Positions 23,215-34,113 of a stretch of 45,261 nucleotides of DNA are shown here, one piece after another. Under the pieces are notes generated by a model. That model did no database searches. It saw only the letters and a list, made by a program, of their open reading frames with translations, and was not told the DNA's origin. Location: the NCBI GenBank assembly GCA_958430865.1, contig CAUDNR010002580.1, positions 41,167 to 86,427 on the forward strand, written 5' to 3'. Origin of the DNA: Entrophospora sp. SA101 (taxonomy: Eukaryota; Glomeromycota; Glomeromycetes; Entrophosporales; Entrophosporaceae). Position 1 is the stretch's first letter. Each line of letters opens with the position of its first letter. The position numbers were made by a program, and so were the translations under genes.

Positions 23215-23280
23215 CTTTTGCGCTTCAGTTGTGTGATGATTTGCACCAGTTGATGATTCTCCCCCCTCGTCTTCTGGAAG
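23215..23280 (-). pseudogene. Exon-like block, possibly the same decayed minus-strand gene
   Basis: A 22-codon block with an acceptor (cgag) and donor (GTAAAA) reads LPEDEGGESSTGANHHTTEA then QK. The acidic, Ser/Thr-rich sequence is far from local base composition. It lies upstream of, and on the same strand as, the relic at 22468-22819, so it may be an earlier exon of that gene. Confidence 0.35.
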
Positions 23281-24395
23281 CTCGAAACTTATTTTTACTT
23301 AATTGGTTTATTTTAAAGCATTTTTTTAACGTAATTTTTATAGTAAAACGTTTTAGGAATCAAGAAAATCGTCTCGTAGTTTTAAGGTATAGGTTATAAA
23401 CTACTCTCGTGCCAATTTTCAATGAATGCTAATTTGGTAATTATGGAGGAGATAGAATTTGCGTAAAAATTTGTAGATATAATTTTTATGAGACTGTATT
23501 ATAATTTTGATCTATATAGTTGGCCGAACATTTTAATGCAGCAACATTACAACCATCAATCTAATGATCAATTGATAAATTTTAAATAAGTATAGATTCA
23601 AAAATAATCAATCTTTTTCATTTGAATGGTGTGTAATTACTTACATTTGCTTCACTTTTAAGTCTAGAAAGTAAATACAACGACAATGTTTAATTTCCAA
23701 AGATATATGCTAAGCAAGCCTACTTAATAATATGATCTTCGCTTCTTTGTCTTCTAATAACTTTTCACCTCCTTTTTTGTATTTTTATGGTCTATTTTTG
23801 TTGTCAATTAGGTATTTTTTGAATAAAATAAATAATAATATAATGATTATTTTCAATTGTCAATTGGTATTAGTAAATAAAAAAGGCGTGTTGATAGAAG
23901 AAGGTGATTAATTAATTAATTCCAGTGTGACTTGGTGCAAATATCAAATGAACGTTTACATCAACGTTTGCATCAACGTTTACATCAGTATTTACATAAT
24001 TGTTTTTCAATAATGAATTAGGTGTTGTATCTGAAGACAATAATCATCACCATTGTTACCCTCAACTTCCTTTTCTTTTTTTTTTGTTTTTAACAAGTTA
24101 CGAAACAGTTCTCATTGGTTCAGCAAATCCAATATCCAGCATCTCATCAGCACCATCAAGACAACTAATTTCAATTCAAAATTATACAATGTAAAAGCTT
24201 TGTATCGTCATGAATACATCGAGTTTTTAAGTCAAAGTTGCTTGTCATTGAATTCAAACTTGATTGAAATTTGTTTTTCCTAGATCTTCTTGCCGGTGTC
24301 ATTATCATTGCTTTTGAGTTAAAATTTTTAATTTTTTTTTTTTGGAAAAGACATGGAAGAAGGTGTGGAAGGCAATATGATTTCAGTTATTGGTA
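23281..24395. other. Intergenic with 12-bp repeats
   Basis: Four imperfect copies of a 12-mer (ACGTTTACATCA) lie at about 23950-23997; one frame reads RLHQ repeats. Two overlapping plus-strand frames at 24000-24283 have no ATG-led domain content and look like decayed low-complexity coding or noise. Confidence 0.4.
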
Positions 24396-24749
24396 ATGAC
24401 TGAAACGCCAATTATAAATTTGTTAGAAACCAAAACAGCTCTTAACAATTCCATAAAAACAATAATTAATTCCTTAATCAGTGGAACAGTTGGTTATTTA
24501 GCCAGTAAATTTAAACAAGGTCAAACCATTTCCGAAGCAGAAATTAAAGAAATTGATACGATAATAAATAAACTAGTAAACCAAACTCAGCAAGCCAAAC
24601 AAGAAAAAGATTATTGAAAAGCCCAAGCCACTCAAAACCAAAATCATTTTCGCCAAGACCCAACCAACTCTCCTTGTTTTCGTGGTGAAAAATGCCAATG
24701 TTTTTATCAGTCCCAGTCTAAAACAAAAAATATAAATATAAACAAATAA
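24396..24749 (+). pseudogene. Small protein of unknown function, interrupted by one stop
   Basis: The ATG at 24396 opens 73 codons (MTETPIINLLETKTALNN, then NSLISGTVGYLASKF, then a Gln/Lys-rich helix) to TGA at 24615-24617. The same frame then continues with coding character for 43 codons (FRGEKCQCFYQ) to TAA at 24747-24749. The TGA sits where a Trp or Arg codon would give one 117-residue protein. An acceptor-like TTTCAG lies just upstream, so the ATG may be internal to an exon. No known domain was recognised. Confidence 0.4.
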
Positions 24750-25572
24750 AAATCTAAACTATTAAATCATAAATGAAGAAATAAATAAATTTGAGAACCT
24801 TTGCTCTGACTAAAACATCATATCCATTTTAAAAATTGCAGCTTGAATAGGAGATAAAGATTAATTCCACGTTTGTTCAATGAATTGATGGATTTTTCTG
24901 AAATATCATATCATATGGATTAATGATGCCATTATTACCATTGTATTTTGGTTCGATAATGTGGATTGGGAGGTTCAGGTACTTGGCCCTCAGAATGTTG
25001 AGTGGTTTCCTTAAAAAATACCTAGAATGTCTTGTTGAGAGAATTGCTAGACGTTTTGTTGAGAGGTTTGATGAATAGAAGCAGAAGCAGATATAAAATT
25101 GTTGAAACAAGGGTCATCTCAGGATCAGTTACGCCTTTGAACTGTAATGTTTTGAGATTTAGTTGACTTCTTTGGAGCTGAAACTTTCTTTACTCATCAT
25201 CCTATTTGTTATATGTTGTAATTATTACTTCACTGAATTTATTAATTTTGCTTTGTTTAGTTGTTTAATTGACTTTATATGCTTGCTATATTTAAAAATA
25301 TGGTTATGCTAAATTCTTTAATATTAAATTGTTTAAAATTAACTTACTTCTCGCAAATAGCTTTAGCTTGAAGAAAAAGTAGAGGAATTGAAAAAATTGG
25401 TATATTTACAACGTGTTTTAGATTAACACTAATACCAAGAAATATTAGTGTGGGAAAATTGATCCGCGTTGCATTTAATTATGGCGATTATGTATATATA
25501 TAACATGATTTTTGTTTTTTTTTACAAGAGTTTTTTTTTTTAAATTTTTAATAATAATTAATAACATAACAA
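24750..25572. other. Intergenic upstream of the BTB gene
   Basis: No supportable gene. A minus frame at 24877-25110 has no domain. The opposite strand holds short repeats of GTTGAGAG and GTTTTGTTGAGAGG near 25030-25070. Confidence 0.4.
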
Positions 25573-27145
25573 ATGGATTCAACAATATTAGAAAAATACT
25601 TTAATGAAAATGAAAGATTTTTAAATTCAGAAGAGAATAGCGATGTAAAGATCAATGTTGGTGTAAAACCAAATGTTAAAGAAATTCATGCACATTCATT
25701 CATTCTACAAGTTCATTGTCCATTTTTTAGAAATGCTTTAACCAATGCAACAAAAACAAATGGTTATTATGTTATTGGAAAACCAAATATTAGTGAATTA
25801 ATTTTTAGACCTATTCTAAAGTAAGTTTACTAAATTAATATTATATTGTATTTGTTTTTTAATCGAATATATGGAGCTTTTCAATAGAAACAAGGACAAT
25901 GTTGAAAATGATGTTTTGAAAGAATGTTCTGCATTTTAAGGGATTTGCCATTATTGGGAAAATTTACTATGCAAAAATGGGTATGGTTTCTAAGCCAAAA
26001 CCATTCCGCCTAAAGAGTTGCATATAAGGGGTGACCTTAACTCAAAATCATTATTGATGTTGTCCTTGTTTCTATATATATAAAACAATGGCAATAATGA
26101 TAATTAACAATATTTTTATTTTATTTTAAAAGATTTTTATATACTTGTAAAATTGAATTAGACAATTTTACTGGAGTTGAGATTGTGGAAATATTAGTTA
26201 CAGCTCATGAACTTGGTCTTGAGTCACTCTTTGAACACACAATGAAATATTTTATCAGGAAACATGGGGATTATATAGAAAAATTATTTCAGTCAAGTAA
26301 ATTTGAATCATTGGAAAAACCAATTATATTGGAAATTCTCAAAACAGATGATTTTGTTGTTGAGGATGAAACAATTGTATGGCAACATATTCTTATATGG
26401 GGATTGAAAAGACATCCAGAAATCAATAATAGTAATGTTGAAGACTGGTCATTGCAAAACTTTGCAGATTTTGAAAAGACATTAAAAGAATTTATTCCTT
26501 TGATTTGATTTCAGGATATTTCTAATGGAAAAATCTTTTACAATATTATTTAGTCCCTGGTAGGCAGAAAACTTTAAATTTATTACCATCAAGAATTCCT
26601 CCAAAAATTAACTCAACAATTATTATCAAAAAAAAAAGGTTATTTTACTTTTTGCAAGTTGGATTGATAGGAAGAATCCACCATATAATTTATTTGGAGA
26701 AGTTAAAGTTAAATACGAATTTAAACTTTTATATTGTAGTAGTAGAGATGGTTTAAGTGCAGCTATTTTTCATCAAAAATGTGATAATATTAACAAAACT
26801 CTTGTGGTTGCCAAAGTACAAAACACTGAGAAAATTGTTGGTGGGTATAATCCACTTAATTGGAATGGAAACCAATATAAAAATACAAATGATAGTTTTA
26901 TATTTAATATAAGCAATAGAATGGATATCAGTACTGCACAGTTTAGTTATCCTATTCATAATCAACAATATGCAATATATTGTAGCCCAGGTTACCTTCC
27001 TACTTTTGGTGGTGGTCATGATTTGTATTTTAATTCAAATAAGGTTCACAGTGCATTAAATGGTAACCATTCTTACAATAACATCAATCTAGTAAATGGT
27101 AGTGTATTTGATGAATTGGAAGTTTTTCAAGTAATTAGTAAATAA
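25573..27145 (+). pseudogene. BTB-BACK-TLDc domain protein, broken
   Basis: Exon 1 (25573-25820) encodes an N-terminal BTB domain (NSDVKINVG, HAHSFILQVHCPFFRNAL). After a 312-bp intron, exon 2 (from 26133) completes the BTB (KFLYTCKIELDNFTG) and gives a BACK-like segment (ILVTAHELGLESLFEH, DETIVWQHILIWGLKR). It meets a TGA at 26506-26508 where related proteins have Arg (PLIRF). Beyond it, in shifted frames, LNLLPSRIPPKINSTIII, then SWIDRKNPPYNLFGEVK and a TLDc domain (IVGGYNPLNW, NDSFIFNI, GHDLYFN, ELEVFQVISK) run to TAA at 27143-27145. BTB-TLDc proteins are a large family in arbuscular mycorrhizal fungi; BTB domains often recruit cullin-3 ligases. Undetected introns could explain one shift but not the stop plus the poly-A shift near 26630. 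Confidence 0.75.
25887..26072. mobile_element. 186-bp MITE in the BTB gene intron (TA target site)
   Basis: Perfect terminal inverted repeats GAAACAAGGACAA at both ends are flanked by TA on each side (25885-25886 and 26073-26074). No ORF. TA duplication and size fit a Tc1/mariner-type MITE. It accounts for more than half of the otherwise short intron. Confidence 0.8.
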
Positions 27146-27686
27146 TTAGTAGAAATTAAAATAATCAAAATACAATCATGAATCAAATTCTTTTTAACTT
27201 TTTTTATCAGAATTAGGAAAATTATTATTATTTATTTATTTACTTTAAATATTTTAACTTATCTGCCATAGTTACGCAACTAGTATATATAAATAAAAAA
27301 CATCACAAAGTAAATATTTTTAGAACCTGTTTCTATACACTAGTATATAGTTTATCATTATTTTTTCTTTTGTTGATTATTATTTTGATTTTATCGTTTT
27401 CAATACATTATTATTATTATTTTATTATTTATTGATATATGCGACTTCTTTATTTTCAATGATATTACTTTCTGTAATTTCTAATTTTTTGAAGTGATTT
27501 TACCAACAATACTATTGATTTCATTCTCTGAGTCAATCAATAACTATCTTTTTAAATCCATCCATTAGCTTTAAACCATCAATTGAATAGAAAACCTTTT
27601 TTTCTTGATATTCTTCCTGATTGTCAATAGAAATGGATTTTTGAATAATTGTATTTTCTTAAAAAGTTTTTTTATTACATAATCTT
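27146..27686. other. Intergenic, AT-rich
   Basis: No gene or clear repeat beyond ATT microsatellite-like runs near 27400-27430. Confidence 0.5.
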
Positions 27687-27694
27687 GTGTCATC

Positions 27695-28948
27695 TGGAGG
27701 TTGGGACCGGTTTGGGTACAATTGGTTTAAAACCGGTTCCTATTTTTCATATTCAATAAACCGGATATAATAAAACCGATTTATTTCGGGCAACCGGTTT
27801 TATTATTATGCATACAATCACTGTACTAAATCATTTATCAAATTCTCTCAAACAAAAAAAAAATACTGAAATGTATTTATATGATGTATATTTTTTGAAT
27901 ATATTATTGTATATATAATTTATATATGAATGTACTGTATATTGTGAGAACGTGTCCAAACTTCAATGATGGTTATTTATTTATTGATGTTTATGCTGAT
28001 ACAATAATACAATTTCTTCCAATTTATACTAAATTGTAATAATAATTTCCGCGAATATATATTTATGCTTCACTATCAAACTATCTTCCACCATCATTAA
28101 ACGATTCCTTGCTAAGCAATATTCTTAGATTTCACACTATGTCCTGATCACGTTTCTTGGTGGATGCCCTCTCGCACTGTTACTCCCTACTCAAGTCAGA
28201 CACATTTCCCAAACCTCACTAAATAAAATTTACCTATTAAAAAAAAAAAAAGAAATAAAAAGAATAATAAAAATAGAGACAATTATAAAATAAGAGAAAA
28301 TTAATTATGCACGGATTAGTACGAAAATATAAAACCGAAGACCAGGTCAAGAACAGGACAAGATTATGGTTAAGGACAGTTGGTTATTTATTATGAATTA
28401 ACTATTCATTAACCATTGATTTTCTATTTTTTTAGTTAAGAAAATTAAAATGTTATTTATACATGTTAAAGGTTCAATCATCTAGTTCCCAATTTCTAAA
28501 AACTCTTAATTAAAGGATTCTTTAAAAATAAACAAAACCTTTCTTTTGGAAATAATTAAAGAAATGTTACTTTCTTGATAATTCCCGAGAGTTAATTATT
28601 TTATTGTTTTATTGCACTTTATCAAATTGGACTGATTTGAATCCTTGAAATGTATTTTCGTTTTTGATTTTCTTTTCGTGATCCTTAAATCACTATTACT
28701 ATTTTCACAATATGTAAATTCGAAAGATGATGATACATTTATTTAAATGTTTACACGAATACAATAATATAGAATTGTTTAATGACAGTAAAAGATAGTT
28801 TGAGAGTAAGGCATAAATATATATTCGCAGAAATTGTTGTTACAATTTAGTATAATTAAATAACTTTCGCTTTCATTTGATAGATACCCCCACAAAATTA
28901 AAACCGATTCTGATTTGAAAAGGTGATTAAAACCGGTCCCAACCTCTA
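27695..28948. mobile_element. hAT-type non-autonomous element with nested LTR
   Basis: The left end TGGAGGTTGGGACCGGTTT and the right end, read inward as TAGAGGTTGGGACCGGTTTT, form terminal inverted repeats. They are flanked by 8-bp duplications GTGTCATC (27687-27694) and GTGTCAAC (28949-28956). The 8-bp target site and the TAGNG start are hallmarks of the hAT superfamily. The ends are rich in AACCGG motifs. No transposase ORF is present. Without the nested LTR it is about 480 bp. Confidence 0.8.
27943..28709. mobile_element. Solo LTR-like insertion inside the hAT element
   Basis: It begins TGTGAGA and ends TTTTCACA, with ATAT directly on both sides (27939-27942 and 28710-28713). It shares an internal block (TACATGTTAAAGGTTCAATC) and 3' end with the insertion at 7850-8788. 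No ORF, no second LTR and no internal retrotransposon region, so it is probably a recombined solo LTR. Confidence 0.6.
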
Positions 28949-28956
28949 GTGTCAAC

Positions 28957-29657
28957 TTTTAATGAGTCTATAGAGATTCCGTATTCCGTAAATCTGTGCC
29001 TCTGTAGTAAAAAATGCTCCGTATGAAAAAAAATACAGAATAAAAGATCGTGCAGACTGGCCCATCAATCAACTTTTCAAAATTCACAAATTCCGTTCTG
29101 TACAAAACTAAAAAATAAAATAAAAAATGTACAGAGCAAAAAAAAAAATAGTATACGGAATTCAAAGTTATACAGAACCTCTACCGACTGACTTTTAATT
29201 TCATATAAATAAATCATATTCTTTATCTTCTGCATTTTTCGCCAGTTCTTTTATTCTAATTCCATATTTTAAATTTCATATGTTTGGAGTTTATCAAAAT
29301 TTGGAACAAAATTTGTTTCAATTATGATTACCATCAAAATTTGATTTAAAACCGAACTTTATATGCAAACTTCAAGAATGATTTAAAGAGTCAAAATTTA
29401 TATATTTGAATCTCAGATAATAAAAACATTGTTTTTAATAATTAATTGTTTAATGCTTTGCAAACTTCATATTTAACCAACAAAAAGCTTTTTTAATTAA
29501 ATAAAAGTTGTTCTACAAGTAAAATTAACTCCTTAATATAAATTTTGAACTCGGAGCTAGAATGTGGTGTTTCACATATCATAGATTTCAAAGCCAAAAA
29601 TCAAAAAACTAATGCAATAACCAATATCACATACTAAAAAGAAATAAAGAAAAGACT
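28957..29657. other. Intergenic, repeats of ATTCCGTA type
   Basis: The words ATTCCGTA, TACAGA and CTGTAC recur on both strands between about 28970 and 29180. No gene. Confidence 0.4.
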
Positions 29658-30005
29658 CTGGATAAAGTATCCAGACACCTATTTTCTCAAAACTCCGCAT
29701 AATAGAAAAATATTAACTTTAATAATATGTAGACTAGTTTTGGATAATGTAAATTTTAAAAGTCACAATATTATTTTTTTTGATTAGTCAGATCTCAAAG
29801 AGAAACATTTTTGTCAGTTTAAAACTTGATATTAAACAAAAAATGATTGTTAACTCTTTATTTTTATTAAATATTTTTGGTTTTCTTTAAAAATTTTAAA
29901 TTTACATGCATGATTAATCCAAACCTATTGTATAATGTTTATATTTTTTTATTATGCAGAGTTTTGAGAAATTAGTGAAAATAGGTGCCTTATACTTTTG
30001 TCCAG
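29658..30005. mobile_element. 348-bp MITE with about 55-65 bp inverted ends
   Basis: The left end (CTGGATAAAGTATCCAGACACCTATTTTC..., through CAAAACTCCGCATAATA) is the near reverse complement of the right end (read inward: CTGGACAAAAGTATAAGGCACC, CAAAACTCTGCATAATA). The right flank is TA. No ORF. The shape suggests a Tc1/mariner-class non-autonomous element. Confidence 0.75.
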
Positions 30006-30044
30006 TAAAAGTTGTTCTATTATTTTTTTTTAGAGCTTTAATCT

Positions 30045-30480
30045 AAAACTTGACTCAACAATAATTAATCAAAGGGTTATTTTGCTTTTTTCAAGTTGTA
30101 TTGACAGAAAGAATCCACTATATAATTCATTTGTAGGAGTTAAAGTACAAATTGAACCAATTTATATTTAAATAGAGCTGCATTTCATCAAAAGTGTGAT
30201 AATATCAAAAAAACTATTGTGATTAGCAAAAGTGCAAATAGTTGGTGGCTATGATCTACTTGACTGGAATGGGAGTGAATATAAAAATGCAAATGATGGC
30301 TTCATCAGTACTGCATAGTTTAGATATGCTAATAATCAAAAATCCAATATGTTGTTATCCTGCCTGATATTTATTTTTATAACAGTAACATTGTTAGAAG
30401 TCCAGTAATTTTCTTATAATAATATCAATATAATAAATAGATTTGATGAATTATAAGTTTTTCAAATAATTGGTATAAAA
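30045..30480 (+). pseudogene. TLDc-domain relic, paralog of 26560-27145
   Basis: Nucleotide-level similarity to the TLDc part of the BTB-TLDc pseudogene is visible: DRKNPLYNSF, a VGGYDLLDWNGSEYKNANDG block, and an FQIIGI-like end. It contains several stops and deletions and has no BTB part. It is a second, more decayed copy. Confidence 0.7.
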
Positions 30481-30961
30481 AACATAATAAATTATTGCTA
30501 ATTTGAATAAATTTTTTTTTATTTCCATTACCCTAGAGTAACAGGAGGGAACGTACTGGGAACACAAAATTAACAGGAGGGAACACAAAAATTTAACCCA
30601 TGCAATTTTGTGATTGACCAATTAAAATCGTGAATTTGATAATGTAGAAATAAATATGGGTTTGATTCATTTTGTCAACAATTACTTCACCAACAATTGT
30701 TTCGTTAACGAATTTAAGAATTTGGAAGCAACCACGCGACAAGCCTTCAAAATAGTCTAATAAATTAAATTGTACTACTCGAAAATGTATTTAAAGGGTT
30801 AGTTTTCGACTTGGTTGAAAAATAACTCTCTTCCTAACTCTTCTCTTGACCATATCTCTCGATATAATCAAAATAACCTTAATATAATGAATGACGACAA
30901 AATGTAAACATGACCAATTTAAGATTTGTATGAAAAAACAAATTTATTTAATAAACAAAAT

Positions 30962-31966
30962 TTACAACTCAAAAAATGTTTTTTTTGCATTTTCTAATAA
31001 AATTTCCATCGTTGCTGCATCGTCAGTTGCTGATTCAACATTACCCGAATCATCATCAACTGTATATTCGTTATTTTCGATAAATTCATTTTCGTTTAAT
31101 CTTTTTGTCATACTTTCTTTTAGTGCGCGGACATTTTTTTTGATTTCGACTTTAAGATAGTCCAAGCATATCAAACATTTAGATTGACACCTTTGTAGAC
31201 AATGATTGTGATAACCATGTCCACACGCGAGTACACTACAATTATTCAAATCAGTATAGTTAGTGTAATCACAATATACGTAATCACAAAAAATGTTAGT
31301 AGATGGTTTCCTAGAAGTAACAAAGCCTCTTGGAAGGTGACGATCGGTTATTTCGTAAACTAAAGAAGGTAACTTGTATGAGTTAATACCATTAGATGTT
31401 TTAGTAATCAAAGGATACTGGTTTCGTGCTTGATATATCTTTGTAAACACATCTAAAAGCAATACAGCACACTTTCGGGAAAGCATATGCAATTGTTTAG
31501 GTGTATATGGATATTTCACAGAATCTATGAAATGTTGCCGAAAGGTATTATCCTCTCGATGTTGAAAAATAAAACGTGCCTCCTTTTGCAGTTGTTGTGC
31601 GGTGAAAAACTTAGCTGTACGTCGTCGAATAATACTGTGAATAATTTCTACAGGACTATCACTTAAAGAGGCGAGATGATTAGTAACCATCTCAATCATC
31701 GGATGATTTGTCTCCATCCAATAAAAGATATCAGAAAAAAACATTAAAGGTGCACGCTTATAATTTCTCCGATCAAACTGAAGAAAAAGATCACTCCAGC
31801 AACGCATACAAGCTTCTTCATAAGCCAACCAGTTACCTTCTCGATGGTGCACTGCGTAAACGTCAAGAACTAAAGGAATTAAATTGCTCAAAAGATTGGT
31901 TAAATATAAAAATTCGATGTTTTTGCAAAGCATATGCAATTGCTTTGGTGCATATGGATATTTCAT
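30962..31966 (-). pseudogene. 3' part of the element's GATA-finger/RING gene
   Basis: A 334-codon frame whose first 150 or so residues repeat the end of the frame at 32070-33890, because of a 445-bp tandem duplication. The remainder is unique: an Arg-rich helix region, TPKQLHMLSRKC, and a C-terminal RING-like cluster (FCDYVYCDY, CSVLACGHGYHNHCLQ, CQSKCLICL) with C-x4-C...C-x-H-x2-H-x2-C...C-x2-C ligands, ending in an acidic tail. The apparent start (31964-31966) is a duplication artefact. It is the natural C-terminus of the gene that starts at 33890. Confidence 0.7.
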
Positions 31967-32380
31967 AGAATTATGAAATGTTGCCGAAAAGTATTATCCT
32001 CTTGATGTTGAAAAATAAACGTGCCTCCTTTTGCAGTTGTTGTGCAGTGAAAAACTTAGCTGTAATTCGTCAAATAATACTGTGAATAATTTCTACAGGA
32101 CTATCACTTAAAGAGGCGAGATGATTAGTAACCATATCAATCATCAGATGATTTGTCTCCATCCAATAAAAAACATCAGAAAAAAACATTAAAGGTGCAC
32201 GCTTATAATTTCTTCTATCAAACCGAAGAAAAAGATCACTCCAGCAACGCATACAAGCTTCCTCATAAGCCAGCCAGTTACCTTCTTGATGGTGCACTGC
32301 GTAAACGTCAAGAACTAAAGGAATTAAATTGCTCAAAAGATCGGTTAAATATAAAAATTCAATGTTTTTGCATGTACGAC
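31491..32380. repeat. 445-bp tandem duplication within the element gene
   Basis: 31491-31935 and 31936-32380 are direct copies (offset 445, for example AATACTGTGAATAATTTC at 31631 and 32076). The junction joins the HMLC codons to KNIEFLYL with a short shared GCAAA. Copies differ by a few single-base deletions and by substitutions that are mostly CG to TG or CA. Confidence 0.85.
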
Positions 32381-32622
32381 CAAACTTGGAATAAACAATA
32401 TTATCTATATCAAGCCATGCCATGCGCATGATGTGAAGAATTAAATCAATTCGCCATGGCCGTGGCTTCTTACCAAGATTCTTACGATTTCCAAATAGTC
32501 CTTTATAAATATCGTTAAATAAAAACGAATTTTCCTTAAATACGAGTTCACGACCATTTAAAGACACATGAAGAGGACCCATAATAGGTAAAAATGCTGT
32601 AACGAATGAAGGAATAGTTTCG

Positions 32623-32657
<35 letters not shown>

Positions 32658-33890
32658 GAGAAACCGATGTACAATAGCTTTACGAATGAAAAACTGACCA
32701 GGCCAATCCGCAACAATGGGAATTGCGTAATTAGAAAGATATGCTTGCATTGGTTCTTGATCATGTACGATTTGGAGAGCTTTTGTGTAATCTTCCACAC
32801 CTTTCAAATTGCTTTCAACAAAATCGAAGAGGATAGCATTCTGTACATGTCGATCGGTCTTTTTTTCCACTAACCTATCATTGTAACTATGCAATGTTAG
32901 TCTTTCCATGAGCTCATCATCAGAACATTCGTTACCTATATAGTCTTGCATGCGATCATTATAAGAGACACCAAGATTTGTGATAAATCGGTTATCAAGA
33001 TGTTTCATAATCAACTCATCATCAAAGATTTTTGGATTCGATGCCCCATTACGTGGTATTGCTAACATGTTAGGACATGGATTTGTTACAATAGTTGCCA
33101 TATGTGCCGCCCAAGATGTAGTAGTAGTATCAGGTCGTCTCTGGACATGAATGTTATGATAATCATCAACATTCAACATGAATGCACTTTTTGAATATTT
33201 TGTAAGTGCATCCTCTACATATTTTTCATGTTCATCTGCAACTTGCTTCTTTTTACGATCTACTGCTCTTGATGTTGTGGTTGCTCCAAGGTTCGCCATT
33301 GTATTTAGGCCTTCATTACTTGTACCTACCGAATCTAAATAGAATGCAAGGTCAAACTTAAAAGAATTAATTTTTGTATTGTTTAATGAAGCAAGAAGAT
33401 AACATATGAACACCATTAATCTCTTCATACGGTCCATCGTTTGTTCATTACGTTCAAATGGACGAGCTGCTAAATATAATTGGTCAAAAAACCCCTTCAA
33501 GCTTGGTTCTATTTCTTGAAGCAATCTTCGCATTTCATCAAATTCGTATATAGGACCTTCTTTATTATTATATTCTCTTTCATAAAAGATTTTAGCAATC
33601 ATCTTGATGGCTTTAGTAAAATCAATCTTTTCACTTACCTCTACCTCTTCCTCTTCCTCTTCCTCATCCGCTTCTCCTTCCTCATCTGTAGTTTTTGCTC
33701 TCCTAGATCCTCTTTTTAAAGGATTTTCTACGAAATTCATATAACAAACGTTACATAAAACAACGCCTTCTGTCCACGTTACCTTTACTAAGTCGTTGTT
33801 CTCAGCTTCTTTCCATTTATTGCCTTTTAGTTGACGAAATTTAGCTGATTTAATGGTTTTACATTCTGTGCAACGTTTAATTTCAGACAT
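32070..33890 (-). pseudogene. GATA-finger/RING protein, 5' part (transposase-like)
   Basis: 606 codons from the ATG at 33888-33890. The N-terminus has a GATA-like C-x2-C...C-x2-C finger (CTECKTIKSAKFR, LCNVCYMNF). Next come a Glu-rich stretch, NVDDYHNIH, VADWPGQFFIRKAI, a 12-Asn run encoded by a GTT-rich tract (32621-32657) and MGPLHVSLNGRE. The spaced Asp/His/Glu motifs recall RNase-H-fold transposases of the Plavaka/KDZ type, but this is inference. It ends at a TGA (32070-32072) where the downstream copy has CGA (Arg). With the 30962-31966 frame it makes one gene of about 800 residues broken by the tandem duplication. I recall many relatives in Rhizophagus genomes. Confidence 0.65.
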
Positions 33891-34113
33891 TTTTTCTTCG
33901 AGTAAATCGTATTATGAAAGTTGTGGGATTCAAAGGGATTCAAAAGATATGATAACAACAAAGTGTAAAGCTTCAAATTTGTGTAATTATTTGCACATGA
34001 TTTATTGTAAGAATGGGCTACGTAATACCCTTGTAAAAGTATTCTAAACTGTATAAAAAAAATTGAAATCAATTGTGAACATCCTTTCCTTATATAGGAC
34101 GGTCTCTCCTGTT

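Larger units (their letters stand above)
30540..34113 (-). mobile_element. 3.6-kb TIR element carrying one large gene
   Basis: The ends carry inverted 15-mers: AACAGGAGGGAACGT at the left (about 30540-30555) and, read inward, AACAGGAGAGACCGT at the right (about 34099-34113). The left terminal region has a second AACAGGAGGGAAC about 30 bp inside. The same left terminus and gene 3' end recur inverted at 7733-9174, and both copies stop matching at the same base, which supports a real element end. Target duplications are not clear. Confidence 0.6.

Noticed and set aside
28968..29165. 65-codon minus frame
   Set aside because: Composition bias in a repeat-rich stretch, no domain.
32558..32800. 80-codon minus frame with a poly-Thr run
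   Set aside because: Alternative-frame reading of the GTT-rich tract that encodes poly-Asn in the main frame.
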